A stretch of DNA of 64,000 nucleotides. It comes from Myxococcota bacterium. GTDB lineage: Bacteria > Myxococcota > B64-G9. Made by a program: the position numbers and the translations under genes. The notes under the pieces are model-generated. The model ran no database searches and was not told the DNA's origin. It was given only the letters and a program-made list of their open reading frames with translations. This document shows positions 35,748-43,991 of the stretch, piece by piece. Where the stretch lies: NCBI GenBank assembly GCA_022710975.1, contig JAKLGA010000015.1:1-64000 (forward strand), given 5' to 3'. Numbering within the stretch: the first letter of the stretch is position 1; each line of letters opens with the position of its first letter.

Positions 35748-36758
35748 TCACAGGATGAAGGTGCGCGGCCCCAGCTTGCCGCCGCTGTCGGTGCACGCCT
35801 GCGGACCCGCGGCGCCGTCCGGGCTGCGGCACAGGATGACCAGATCCCCGCCCTTGAGCTCGGCTTCCTTGAGCGCCCGCATGGCGGCCTGGATCATCTT
35901 GCCGAAGCTCGCCTCCGGCCCGCCCGTGGCCGCCACGGCCACCGACACGGTCACCTTGAGCGAGGTCAGGCTAGCCGGCACCGGCTGGGCGTGGATGCGA
36001 TCGCGGATGCGGTCGCCCACCACGGCCGCCCCCTCGAGCTCGGTGTGCGGCAACACCAGCAGCACCTTGTCCTCGGCGAACAGCAGCGGGATGTCGATGT
36101 CGCGGATGGCCTCGCCGACCACCTTGCGCAGCGCCTCGTACAGCGCCCGGCGCGACTCGAGGTTGAGCCAGCCGGACACCTTCTGGAAGTTGTCGAAGGC
36201 CACCAGCACGATGGACAGGGGGTAGCCGTAGCGCTGCGCCCGCTTCACCTCCAGCAGCATGACCTGCTTGAAGAGATCGAAGCGGTAGAAGTGGGTGTCC
36301 GGATCGATCAGCGTCTTGCCCGCCAGCGAGCGCCTGAGCGCGGCGTTCTCCTCCTCCAGGTGCTGCGCCCGGCTGGCGAGCGCGTGCCGCTCGAGCAGGA
36401 GCTCACCGAGCGCGCCCAGGTGGCCCAGGTCGGCGGGCAGCCGCAGCGCGGCGGTGACCCCCAGCTCCCGCCGCAGCCTGTCCAGGTCGGCGTCCGGCTC
36501 GGGGGTGAGCAGCACGAAGGGCAGCCCGGCCTGGCCGAAGTCCCGCAGGTACTCCCACAGCCCGGCCGCGCCCATGCCGGCGATGGCCTGGTGGCACAGC
36601 ACGAGATCCAGGTTGGGATCCTCGAGCTGCGGGAGCGCGGCCTCGCAGGTGTCCACCTGGTTGAGCTCGAACCCGGCCGCCTCGAGCCGCTCGCGCAGCG
36701 CGGCCGCGGCCTCCGCCGCCGAGTCCGGGATGACCACGAGCGCTCTGCGCACCGCCAT
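35748..36758 (-). CDS. degenerate receiver-GGDEF protein
   Basis: 336 residues. N-terminal CheY-like fold (ALVVIPDSAAEAAAALRERL, LDLVLCHQAIAGMG) in which the phospho-acceptor Asp position is not acidic, then a coiled coil (LEEENAALRRSL) and a GGDEF-fold domain (ALYEALRKVVGEAI) where the signature is replaced by FAEDKV. Both domains look catalytically dead, so it may bind a ligand or partner. A TAAGAT box with TGC extension (36806-36801 minus) may be the -10. The flavodoxin gene follows. Confidence 0.75.
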   Translation of the reverse strand: MAVRRALVVIPDSAAEAAAALRERLEAAGFELNQVDTCEAALPQLEDPNLDLVLCHQAIAGMGAAGLWEYLRDFGQAGLPFVLLTPEPDADLDRLRRELGVTAALRLPADLGHLGALGELLLERHALASRAQHLEEENAALRRSLAGKTLIDPDTHFYRFDLFKQVMLLEVKRAQRYGYPLSIVLVAFDNFQKVSGWLNLESRRALYEALRKVVGEAIRDIDIPLLFAEDKVLLVLPHTELEGAAVVGDRIRDRIHAQPVPASLTSLKVTVSVAVAATGGPEASFGKMIQAAMRALKEAELKGGDLVILCRSPDGAAGPQACTDSGGKLGPRTFIL

Positions 36759-36832
36759 GCTCGCTCCAGCCCGCGGCCCGCGAGGGCCCTGGGGTGGAGC
36801 ATCTTAGCACGGGCCCAGGTGGGCGCGCGAGG

Positions 36833-36861
36833 TTGACCCGCCCGGGCGGGTCTGCTACCTG
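36833..36861 (+). promoter_or_regulatory. candidate leaderless promoter of selD
   Basis: TTGACC 36833-36838, 17 bp, TACCTG 36856-36861; seven bases then reach ATG 36869. GGGGGAG ends only one or two bases before the ATG, too close to act as a normal Shine-Dalgarno sequence. Confidence 0.55.
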
Positions 36862-36868
36862 GGGGAGC

Positions 36869-37915
36869 ATGGGCAAGGACGAGCACGTGCGCCTGACCCA
36901 GTGCGCCTCCGCGGCGGGTTGAGCTGCCAAGCTGGGGCCAGGGGACCTGGCCCGGGCGTTGAGCGGCCTGAAGCTGCCGGAGGACCCGAACCTCCTGGTC
37001 GGACTGCACACGTCCGACGACGCGGGCGTGTACCGTCTGGACGCCGGGACCGCGCTGGTGCAGACCGTGGACTTCTTCACCCCGGTGGTGGACGACCCGG
37101 AGACCTTCGGGCGCATCGCGGCGACGAACTCGCTCTCGGACGTGTACGCCATGGGCGGCCGGCCGCTGACCGCCATGAACGTGGTGGGCTTCCCGGTGAA
37201 GAAGCTCGGCCTGGAGGTCCTGCAGGCCATCCTGCGGGGCGGGGTGGCCAAGCTGCGCGAGGCCGGGGTGGTGCTGGCCGGCGGGCACAGCGTGGACAAC
37301 CCGGAGGTGCTCTTCGGCCTGTCGGTCACCGGGCTGGTGCACCCGGACTGGGTGTGGCGGAACACGGGCGCCCTGCCGGGCGACGCGCTGGTGCTCTCCA
37401 AGGCGCTCGGCACGGGCGTCATCACCACCGCGCTCAAGGCCGGCCTGGCCGCGGCCGGGGACGTGGCGGCGGCGGTGGCCTCCATGGAGACGCTCAACCG
37501 CCAGGCGGCCGAGCGGGCCGCGGATCTGGCCATCCACGCCGCGACCGACGTGACCGGCTTCGGCCTGGCCGGGCACGCCTGCGAGATGCTCGGCGACCAG
37601 CCGGTGGGCTTCGAGCTGGACGCCCGCGCGCTGCCGCTGCTGCCCGGCGCCGCGGGCTACGCCGCGCAGGGGCTCATGCCGGGCGGGCTGCACCGCAACC
37701 GGGAGCACTTCGGCCCGCGGGTGGAGCTCGGCCCGGAGGTCCCGGCCGCGGCGCGCGATCTCCTCTTCGACCCGCAGACCTCGGGTGGGCTGCTCTTCGC
37801 CCTGCCGGTAGGGCAGGCCGAGGCCCTGGCCGAGGAGCTCCGCGCGGACGGCCTCCCGGCCGCGGTCATCGGCCAGGTCACCTCCGACCACCCCGGCCGC
37901 ATCGCGGTGCGCTGA
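36869..37915 (+). CDS. selD: selenide, water dikinase (selenocysteine-containing)
   Basis: 348 residues if the UGA at 36920-36922 is read as selenocysteine (residue 18). The frame before it reads MGKDEHVRLTQCASAAG and after it AAKLGPGDLARAL: exactly the SelD active-site segment where Cys or Sec precedes the catalytic Lys (here Lys-21). The rest is full-length SelD: HTSDDAGVY, DFFTPVVDD, VLAGGHSV, TDVTGFGLAGHA, LLFDPQTSGGLL. It makes selenophosphate from selenide and ATP. A plain gene finder would start it after the UGA and lose the active site. ATG 36869 fits a leaderless promoter; GTG 36887 is an alternative. Confidence 0.93.
36935..36953 (+). promoter_or_regulatory. bacterial SECIS-like hairpin in selD
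   Basis: Perfect 8-bp stem GGGCCAGG (36935-36942) / CCTGGCCC (36946-36953) with loop GGA, whose loop begins 20 bases after the UGA, inside the range for bacterial SECIS elements bound by SelB. A lower helix GCTGC (36923-36927) with GCGGC (36963-36967) is possible. Confidence 0.75.
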
Positions 37916-38003
37916 CCCCTCTCGGCACCGAGGAAACTCCGTCCTGGCTCGCGTTGTCCGTGGTTCGTCTGTCAGGAAAGAACAGAGCCGCTGAGAGGTG
38001 AGG

Positions 38004-39323
38004 ATGGGCGGGCGAGTCGCGCGGGCGGGCTGGGTGCTGGGGCTGCTGGTCCTCCTGGGCCCGCAGTTGCCCGCCGCGGGGGAAGCGCCCATCACCAAGG
38101 CGCTCGACGGGCGGGATGTGCTCTGGGCGCGGCCCATCGTGGACAAGCGGAGTTGTTCCTTTCAGGCAAGCGAGATCCTGCCGCCCTTCATCGCAGGTGG
38201 GGTTGTTTACTTCATAGCCGATCCCGATCACCTCGTGGCCGTGGAACTGGTTTCGGGTAGCGTGCGCTGGCGTGTGAGCATGGCCGACAGCCACTGGGGA
38301 TGCAATCCGAGGAGCGTCGATCCCTATCGCTATCGTCAAGGGATGCTCGGCGACGAGGGAGATCTCATCCTGTCCTGCGGGATCGGACGCGTCGTCCGCC
38401 TGCGCGGACGTGATGGCAAGGTCTTGTGGACCCATGAGCTCGGAGATCAGCTTCCGCGCCTGCCCATTCTCGCAGGAGAGGCGCTCCTGCTCGTGGGTGA
38501 ACATGGACGGATCGATTCCATCGACAGGCGGACCGGAGTCCAGAACTGGTCGGTCAAGGTCGGGGAGACCTGCTACGCATCGGGCAGGCACACCGATTGC
38601 CCTTTCCCTGCGATGGCGAACGAGCACTTGGTGGTGGGCACCTTCTCTCAGGATGGCATGTCGGCTGTCTCGGGTCACGGCCTGGTTTGCATCGATCTGC
38701 AGGACGGACGTGCTGAAACCCTGCTCTACGAGGGAGGCAGGCGGGCCCTGGACCTCTGGGCGCTGGGCGATGATGACTTTCTGGCGGTGGTGGTCGAGAC
38801 GCAGAAGGTCGATGGGTCGATCTACTCCCATCAGCATGGGAGTTCCCGGGACCTCCGGCAGGCTCGTAGAGTAACTCTCCCGTCCGAGCTCGATCCGCAC
38901 CACATCCTCGCCTCGAACCCTTCGGGGTTGGTTGTGCTGCTGGGCGGGCGTTTCTTGAGAGTGGAAGTGCCGTCTGGGCGGGTGCAGCCGCTCGGAGATT
39001 TTCCACGCTTGGGCTACCGGGCTCTACGAAACACTAACGCCTTGGTCATGACCAAACCCCACGGGATCCCCGTGGTCGCCTCGGTCGACAACGAAATGGG
39101 GGAGATACGCGCCCTGCTCGATCTCGGCAATGTCCTCGGTGGGATGCGCTGGTACATGGAAGGGCGAGGTGGTGATCCGATGCGCCTGTCCTGGTTGGCC
39201 TTCACCTTCAAGGAGGGTGTCCTCCTCGTGGTGGTCCAGGTTCGGCTGCATGGTTTCCCGTGGCGCTGGGCCGAACCGGCCCGCAGCTCGAGCTGGCTCC
39301 TCGCCTTCAGGGTGCCTGAATAG
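38004..39323 (+). CDS. exported PQQ-type beta-propeller protein
   Basis: 439 residues from ATG 38004 (GTG 37998 also in frame). Signal peptide about 1-25 (PQLPAAGEA). Repeated blades with G-x-V/L-x-W spacing: SGSVRWRVS, DGKVLWTHEL, TGVQNWSVKV, typical of PQQ-like/BamB-type propellers. No PQQ dehydrogenase active-site residues are recognised. Base composition and codon use are visibly less GC-rich than the neighbours, suggesting a more recent arrival. The 3' end overlaps the convergent DUF2891 gene by 17 bp. Confidence 0.75.
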   Translation: MGGRVARAGWVLGLLVLLGPQLPAAGEAPITKALDGRDVLWARPIVDKRSCSFQASEILPPFIAGGVVYFIADPDHLVAVELVSGSVRWRVSMADSHWGCNPRSVDPYRYRQGMLGDEGDLILSCGIGRVVRLRGRDGKVLWTHELGDQLPRLPILAGEALLLVGEHGRIDSIDRRTGVQNWSVKVGETCYASGRHTDCPFPAMANEHLVVGTFSQDGMSAVSGHGLVCIDLQDGRAETLLYEGGRRALDLWALGDDDFLAVVVETQKVDGSIYSHQHGSSRDLRQARRVTLPSELDPHHILASNPSGLVVLLGGRFLRVEVPSGRVQPLGDFPRLGYRALRNTNALVMTKPHGIPVVASVDNEMGEIRALLDLGNVLGGMRWYMEGRGGDPMRLSWLAFTFKEGVLLVVVQVRLHGFPWRWAEPARSSSWLLAFRVPE

Positions 39324-40575
39324 GTTCGGTCAGGGCCAGGAGCGCGAAGGACGCCAGCCAGTGCTCGCCGCCGTAGCCCGCGCCGAACATCCTGTCGTGC
39401 GCCTCCCGGCGGTGCAGGCGGGCCAGCGCCAGGAGCGGCTCGCGCCAGGGATCGCCCGCCTCCAGGGCCGAGGCGACGCCGGCCAGGCTCCAGGCCCGCG
39501 ACCACGACAGCCCGATCAGGTGGCCGAGGCGCGGATCCTCGGGATCGCGCACCTCCGGCGGGCGGGCGAGCGGGCCGAAGCCGGCCGACAGCGGGTCGGG
39601 CAGGAAGACCCGCAGCCAGGCCCGGAACTCCCCGGGCGGCAGCACCCGGCGCATGAGATCGGCCTCGGTCAGGCAGGGCGACAGGAAGTCCTCGCCCGAG
39701 GGCTCGTAGGCCGCGGGGCAGCCGCGGTCGGCCAGGTAGAAGTCCCGCGCCCGCTGGCCGATGGCCGCGGCCAGGTCGGGCTCGCCCGCGGCCCGGGCGT
39801 AGTCGAGCGCGTGGACGAGCGCGAAGGCCGTGTTCTGGTGGGTGCCGTCCCGCACCGGCGCGCTCAGCCGCTCGAGGTACGCGCGCAGCCTGCCCGCCAG
39901 CTCGCCCGACAGCGGCCGGAGCGCGTCGCGCCAGGCCGCCGCGGCCGGGTCCGGGTGGGCGGTGAGCTCCGCCTGGAGCCGGAGCAGCCAGCCCCAGCCG
40001 TAGGGCCGCTCGAAGATCTTGTTGCGCGGCTCCCGGAAGAAGGCGAGCTCGGCCGCCAGCAGCTCGGGCCGCAGGTGGGCGGACAGCGCCTGGCGCAGGG
40101 CCGCGGCCTCGGGCAGGCCGGGGAACAGGCGCAGCGCCCGGGCCATGGCCCAGCAGCCGTGCACCGACGAGTGCCAGTCGAAGCAGCCGAAGAAGGCCGG
40201 GGTGAATTCCCGGTGCGGCCGGGCCTGCTCGGGACCCTCCTGGACGTGGCCGGGCTTGTTGGGGTAAGGCCGCTCCTCGCAGGCGAGCGACAGCCCCACC
40301 AGCCGCGAGGCCAGGGCCGGGTCTAGCCGGAGGTCGGCCGCGGGCGGCTCGGGCTGCGGCGGGGCGAAGCCCGCGGGCGGCGGGTAGCCCTCCGGCGCGT
40401 CCCCCTCGACGGTCGCGGGCAGCCCGACCCACACCAGGTAGACCCCGCCAGCCGCGGCCAGCATCGCGACCACCAGCAGCACCCGGCCCACCTGCCAGCG
40501 CCAGGACTTGCGCGGAGTCGGACCCGTCGGGAGCTGCGCCGGCGCGGGATCGTTCGGGTCAGCGGGTCCAGGCAT
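39307..40575 (-). CDS. DUF2891 family protein with N-terminal membrane anchor
   Basis: 422 residues; GGGGAGGT 5 bases before ATG 40575. A proline-rich start, one membrane helix (about 29-50), then an alpha/alpha-type domain. PNKPGHV, FFGCFDWHSSVHG, WGWLLRLQAEL and GLSWSRAWSL match DUF2891, whose members are uncharacterised but look like (alpha/alpha) toroid glycan-active proteins. The tail ends AGYGGEHWLASFALLAL. Probably anchored in the inner membrane facing the periplasm. Confidence 0.8.
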   Translation of the reverse strand: MPGPADPNDPAPAQLPTGPTPRKSWRWQVGRVLLVVAMLAAAGGVYLVWVGLPATVEGDAPEGYPPPAGFAPPQPEPPAADLRLDPALASRLVGLSLACEERPYPNKPGHVQEGPEQARPHREFTPAFFGCFDWHSSVHGCWAMARALRLFPGLPEAAALRQALSAHLRPELLAAELAFFREPRNKIFERPYGWGWLLRLQAELTAHPDPAAAAWRDALRPLSGELAGRLRAYLERLSAPVRDGTHQNTAFALVHALDYARAAGEPDLAAAIGQRARDFYLADRGCPAAYEPSGEDFLSPCLTEADLMRRVLPPGEFRAWLRVFLPDPLSAGFGPLARPPEVRDPEDPRLGHLIGLSWSRAWSLAGVASALEAGDPWREPLLALARLHRREAHDRMFGAGYGGEHWLASFALLALTEPIQAP

Positions 40576-40594
40576 GGAGACCTCCCCGCCACAG

Positions 40595-40624
40595 AGGCTA
40601 TCCCTGCCTCTGGCCTGCCCGCAA
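40595..40624 (-). promoter_or_regulatory. candidate promoter of the DUF2891 gene
   Basis: Minus strand TTGCGG (40624-40619), 18 bp, TAGCCT (40600-40595). Confidence 0.45.
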
Positions 40625-40630
40625 CCCGCC

Positions 40631-40659
40631 TTGATTTCCCCGCGCGATGTCCTCAGAAT
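40631..40659 (+). promoter_or_regulatory. candidate promoter of the EGF-glycosidase operon
   Basis: TTGATT 40631-40636, 17 bp, CAGAAT 40654-40659, 34 bases before ATG 40694. Confidence 0.5.
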
Positions 40660-40693
40660 GGCCCCCGTCACGGGGTCTCTCGAGGAGGACTGG

Positions 40694-43600
40694 ATGCCTG
40701 AGCGCCTCTCCGCGTTGGTGGCCGGATGGCTCTCGCTCGTGGCGCTCTCCGCCGGGACCGGGTGCAGCGGGGGGGGAGGGGAGGACGCCTGCCAGGGCGT
40801 GACCTGCTCGGACCACGGCGCGTGCGGGCTGGTAGACGCCCGGGCGGTGTGCCTGTGCGAGCCCGGCTACCAGGCCGAGGGGCTCGCCTGCGTGGAGATC
40901 GTCAGCCCCTGCAACCCCAACCCCTGCCTGCACGGGGAGTGCACGGCGGACGGCGCGGCCTTCGCCTGCGCCTGCCAGGCCGGCTACGCGGGCGAGCGCT
41001 GCGACGGCTGCGCGCCGGGGTTCCACGCCGAGGGGCTGCGCTGCCTGCCGGACGGGGTCGATGCGTGCCTGCCGAACCCCTGCCCCGTGGACTGGCACCG
41101 CGGGCGCTGCCAGGCGGACGGCGCGGGCGGCTACACCTGCCTGTGCGACGCGGGCTACCACGAGGACGGCGGGACCTGCGTCGAGGACAGCGTGTGCGAT
41201 CCGGCCACCACCTGCTCGGGCCACGGGCAGTGCACGGGGGTGGGCCTGGGCTGCGGGTGCGACGCGGGCTACGCGGGCGTGCACTGCGAGGGCTGCGCCG
41301 CGGGGTACCACCTCGAGGCCGGGGCCTGCGTCGAGGACCGCGTGTGCGAGCCTGCCACCACCTGCTCGGGGCACGGGCAGTGCACCGGGGTGGGGCTCGC
41401 CTGCGCCTGCGACACCGGCTACACCGGCCCGGATTGCGGGGCCTGCGCGGCCGGCTACCACGTCGAGGCCGGCGCCTGCGCGATCGACACCGTGTGCGAG
41501 CCCGCCACCACCTGCTCGGGCCACGGGCAGTGCACCGGGGTCGGCCTGGCGTGCGCCTGCGACGCCGGCTACACCGGTGCGCATTGCGAGGGCTGCGCCG
41601 CGGGGTACCAGGACGAGGACGGCGACCGGGTATGCTGGCCCGACTGCGCCACCGCGGCCCTGGACTGCGGGTCGCACGGCCACTGTGCGGTGCAGGCCGG
41701 CCAGGCGCGCTGCGCCTGCGACGACGGCTACCAGGACCGCGACGGGGACGGCGCCTGCCTGCCCACCTGCGCCACCGCGGGGCTCACCTGCCCCGGCGGA
41801 GAGGTGTGCTCGGACGCCTCGGGGGAGGCGCGCTGCGTCTCGGCGGTGAAGCCGCCCATCTACATCTCCTTCCACTGGCACATGCACCAGCCCATCTACT
41901 ACCCCTACGAGAGCATCGTCGAGACCGAGGCCCAGAACCACATGGGCTTCTCGGTCTACCAGGTGCACTTCGACCGCACCGGGCCGTACACCTCCTGGCC
42001 CCGCGACGCCGTGTCCGCCGGCGCCGCGCTCCCGCACCTCGGGGCGCAGGTGTCGCTGTCCGGCTCGCTCATGGAGAACCTGAACAGCCTCGCGGCCGCG
42101 GGCGCGGGCTTCCAGGGCTGGACCGCGGGCTGGAGCGAGGCCGCCGGCTGGGACACCTCGCTCGGCAACCCGCGCCTGGATCTGGTGAACTTCGGCTACC
42201 ACCACCCGCTCATGGGGCTCATCGACCCGCTCGACATCCGCTTCCAGGTCCAGGCCCACCAGACCATGGTGGATCGCCACCTGGGCGGCCGGCGCTCGAA
42301 GGGCATCTTCCCGCCCGAGTGCGCCTTCAGCCCGCGCATGATCCCGGCGCTCACGGCCGAGGGGATCGAGTGGGCCCTGGTGGACAACGTGCACTTCGAC
42401 CGCTCCCACCGCGACTACCCCTGGGTGCCCGAGTCCAACCTGCCCCGGCCCAACCAGGCCGACCAGGTGAACGCGCAGGCGACCGACTGGGTGGCGCTCC
42501 ACGGCCTGTGGGCGCCCTCCCGCGTGGCCGCCCCCTGGGGTTACCAGCCTCACTGGGTGGAGTACGTCGAGCCCGACAGCGGGCAGGTGAGCCGGATGAT
42601 CGCCGTCCCGGCCGCGCGCTACGAGGGCAACGAGGATGGCCGGGGCGGGTTCGGGGCCCTCAACTACGAGACGGTGATGAGCCAGTACGAGGCCCAGAAC
42701 ACCGACCCGCTGCACCCCATGCTGATCGTGCTGCACCACGACGGGGACAACTACGGCGGCGGGACCGAGTCGTACTACCACGGCAACTTCCAGGCCTTCG
42801 TGAGCTGGGCCGCGGGCCAGCCCGCGCGCTTCGTGCCCACCACCATCCAGGACTACCTGGACCAGTTCCCGCCCGACGCGGACGACGTGATCCACGTGGA
42901 GGACGGCTCCTGGAGCGGCGCGGACAACGGCGACCCGGAGTTCCACAAGTGGAACGGCGACCCGGCCGCGGACGGCTACTCCCCGGACCGCAACTCCTGG
43001 GCGGTGATCACCGCGGTGAAGAACCGCGTGCTGACCGCCGAGGCCATCCTGGCGCACACCTCGGCCGCGGCCATCGTGGACGGCACGGGCAACGACACGG
43101 ACCGGGCCTGGCGCCACCTGCTCAACGCCGAGACCTCCTGCTACTGGTACTGGGACAACTCGGCCGGCGGGCTGTGGGACAGCCACCCCACGCGCGGAGC
43201 CAACCTGGCCGCGGGCTACGCCGACCTGGTGCTGGCGCAGGGCGCGGACACGCTGCCGCCGACCATCTACCTGCCGCAGCGCGAGCCCTACAACCCGGGC
43301 CTGGCGCCGGAGCCGTCCGACTTCGAGGTGTGGACCTTCGTCTACGACGTCTCGGGCCTGGCGCAGGTCGAGCTGCGCTGGCGCGTGGACGCCGACGGCG
43401 TGCGCGACGGGGCCAACGAGCTGTACGCCGGGGGCGCCTGGCAGGCGGCGGAGATGGACGGCACGACCCTGGCCCCGCGCACGGATCCGCTGCCGCTCTA
43501 CCAGGCCGCCCAGTACCAGGCCGAGATCGCGGGCCTGCGCGACGCGCTGGTGGACTACTACGTCGCGGCCACGGACACCCTGGGGCACGAGGCGCGCTCG

Positions 43601-43969
43601 CCGTTCATGCACGTGTGGGTGGGCGACGCGGCCGGCCAGCCGAGCGACATCTGGTCTCCGGCCGAGCCCACCTCCGCCGACGAGATCACCATCACCTGGA
43701 ACCGGGCCGGCAGCCTGCACTGGGGCGTGGACGGCTCGCTGAACGGCCACTGGCTGGCGCCGCCGGCCGAGTACTGGCCGGCCGGCTCCACGCTGTGGGC
43801 GGACGGGCGGGCGATCGAGTCCCCGCTCGCGGGGCCCGACGCCGAGGGCAATTACACCCTGCGGCTCGGTCCCTTCGACGGCGCGCCGGTCCAGGAAGTG
43901 AACTTCGTCTTCCACCACGCCGACGGGAGCTGGTCGTCCCCCGACCACACCATCCCGATCGCCCCCTGA
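40694..43969 (+). CDS. EGF-repeat lipoprotein with GH57 glycosidase domain
   Basis: 1091 residues; GAGGAGG 5 bases before ATG 40694. Signal peptide ends AGTGC, a lipobox. Residues ~30-385 hold about eight EGF-like modules (CSGHGQC, CDAGYTGAHCEGCAAGY). From ~390 to ~800 lies a family GH57 catalytic domain: WHMHQP (395-400), PEC with candidate nucleophile Glu-542, HHDGDN with candidate acid Asp-683 or Asp-685. Two beta-sandwich modules follow, the last with WNRAGSLHWGVDG, resembling starch-binding CBM folds. GH57 enzymes act on alpha-glucans. Likely surface-attached, together with the GH13 gene 22 bp downstream. Confidence 0.9.
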   Translation: MPERLSALVAGWLSLVALSAGTGCSGGGGEDACQGVTCSDHGACGLVDARAVCLCEPGYQAEGLACVEIVSPCNPNPCLHGECTADGAAFACACQAGYAGERCDGCAPGFHAEGLRCLPDGVDACLPNPCPVDWHRGRCQADGAGGYTCLCDAGYHEDGGTCVEDSVCDPATTCSGHGQCTGVGLGCGCDAGYAGVHCEGCAAGYHLEAGACVEDRVCEPATTCSGHGQCTGVGLACACDTGYTGPDCGACAAGYHVEAGACAIDTVCEPATTCSGHGQCTGVGLACACDAGYTGAHCEGCAAGYQDEDGDRVCWPDCATAALDCGSHGHCAVQAGQARCACDDGYQDRDGDGACLPTCATAGLTCPGGEVCSDASGEARCVSAVKPPIYISFHWHMHQPIYYPYESIVETEAQNHMGFSVYQVHFDRTGPYTSWPRDAVSAGAALPHLGAQVSLSGSLMENLNSLAAAGAGFQGWTAGWSEAAGWDTSLGNPRLDLVNFGYHHPLMGLIDPLDIRFQVQAHQTMVDRHLGGRRSKGIFPPECAFSPRMIPALTAEGIEWALVDNVHFDRSHRDYPWVPESNLPRPNQADQVNAQATDWVALHGLWAPSRVAAPWGYQPHWVEYVEPDSGQVSRMIAVPAARYEGNEDGRGGFGALNYETVMSQYEAQNTDPLHPMLIVLHHDGDNYGGGTESYYHGNFQAFVSWAAGQPARFVPTTIQDYLDQFPPDADDVIHVEDGSWSGADNGDPEFHKWNGDPAADGYSPDRNSWAVITAVKNRVLTAEAILAHTSAAAIVDGTGNDTDRAWRHLLNAETSCYWYWDNSAGGLWDSHPTRGANLAAGYADLVLAQGADTLPPTIYLPQREPYNPGLAPEPSDFEVWTFVYDVSGLAQVELRWRVDADGVRDGANELYAGGAWQAAEMDGTTLAPRTDPLPLYQAAQYQAEIAGLRDALVDYYVAATDTLGHEARSPFMHVWVGDAAGQPSDIWSPAEPTSADEITITWNRAGSLHWGVDGSLNGHWLAPPAEYWPAGSTLWADGRAIESPLAGPDAEGNYTLRLGPFDGAPVQEVNFVFHHADGSWSSPDHTIPIAP

Positions 43970-43991
43970 CGGAGCCCGTGAGGTGAACGCG

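Noticed and set aside
36923-37915. selD as a truncated gene or pseudogene
   Set aside because: The coding signal continues in frame on both sides of the UGA with the exact SelD active-site context and a SECIS-like hairpin, so recoding is far more likely than decay.
40694-41850. Eukaryotic contamination because of EGF repeats
   Set aside because: Genes are intron-free, have bacterial Shine-Dalgarno sites and lipoboxes, and share composition with neighbouring bacterial genes.
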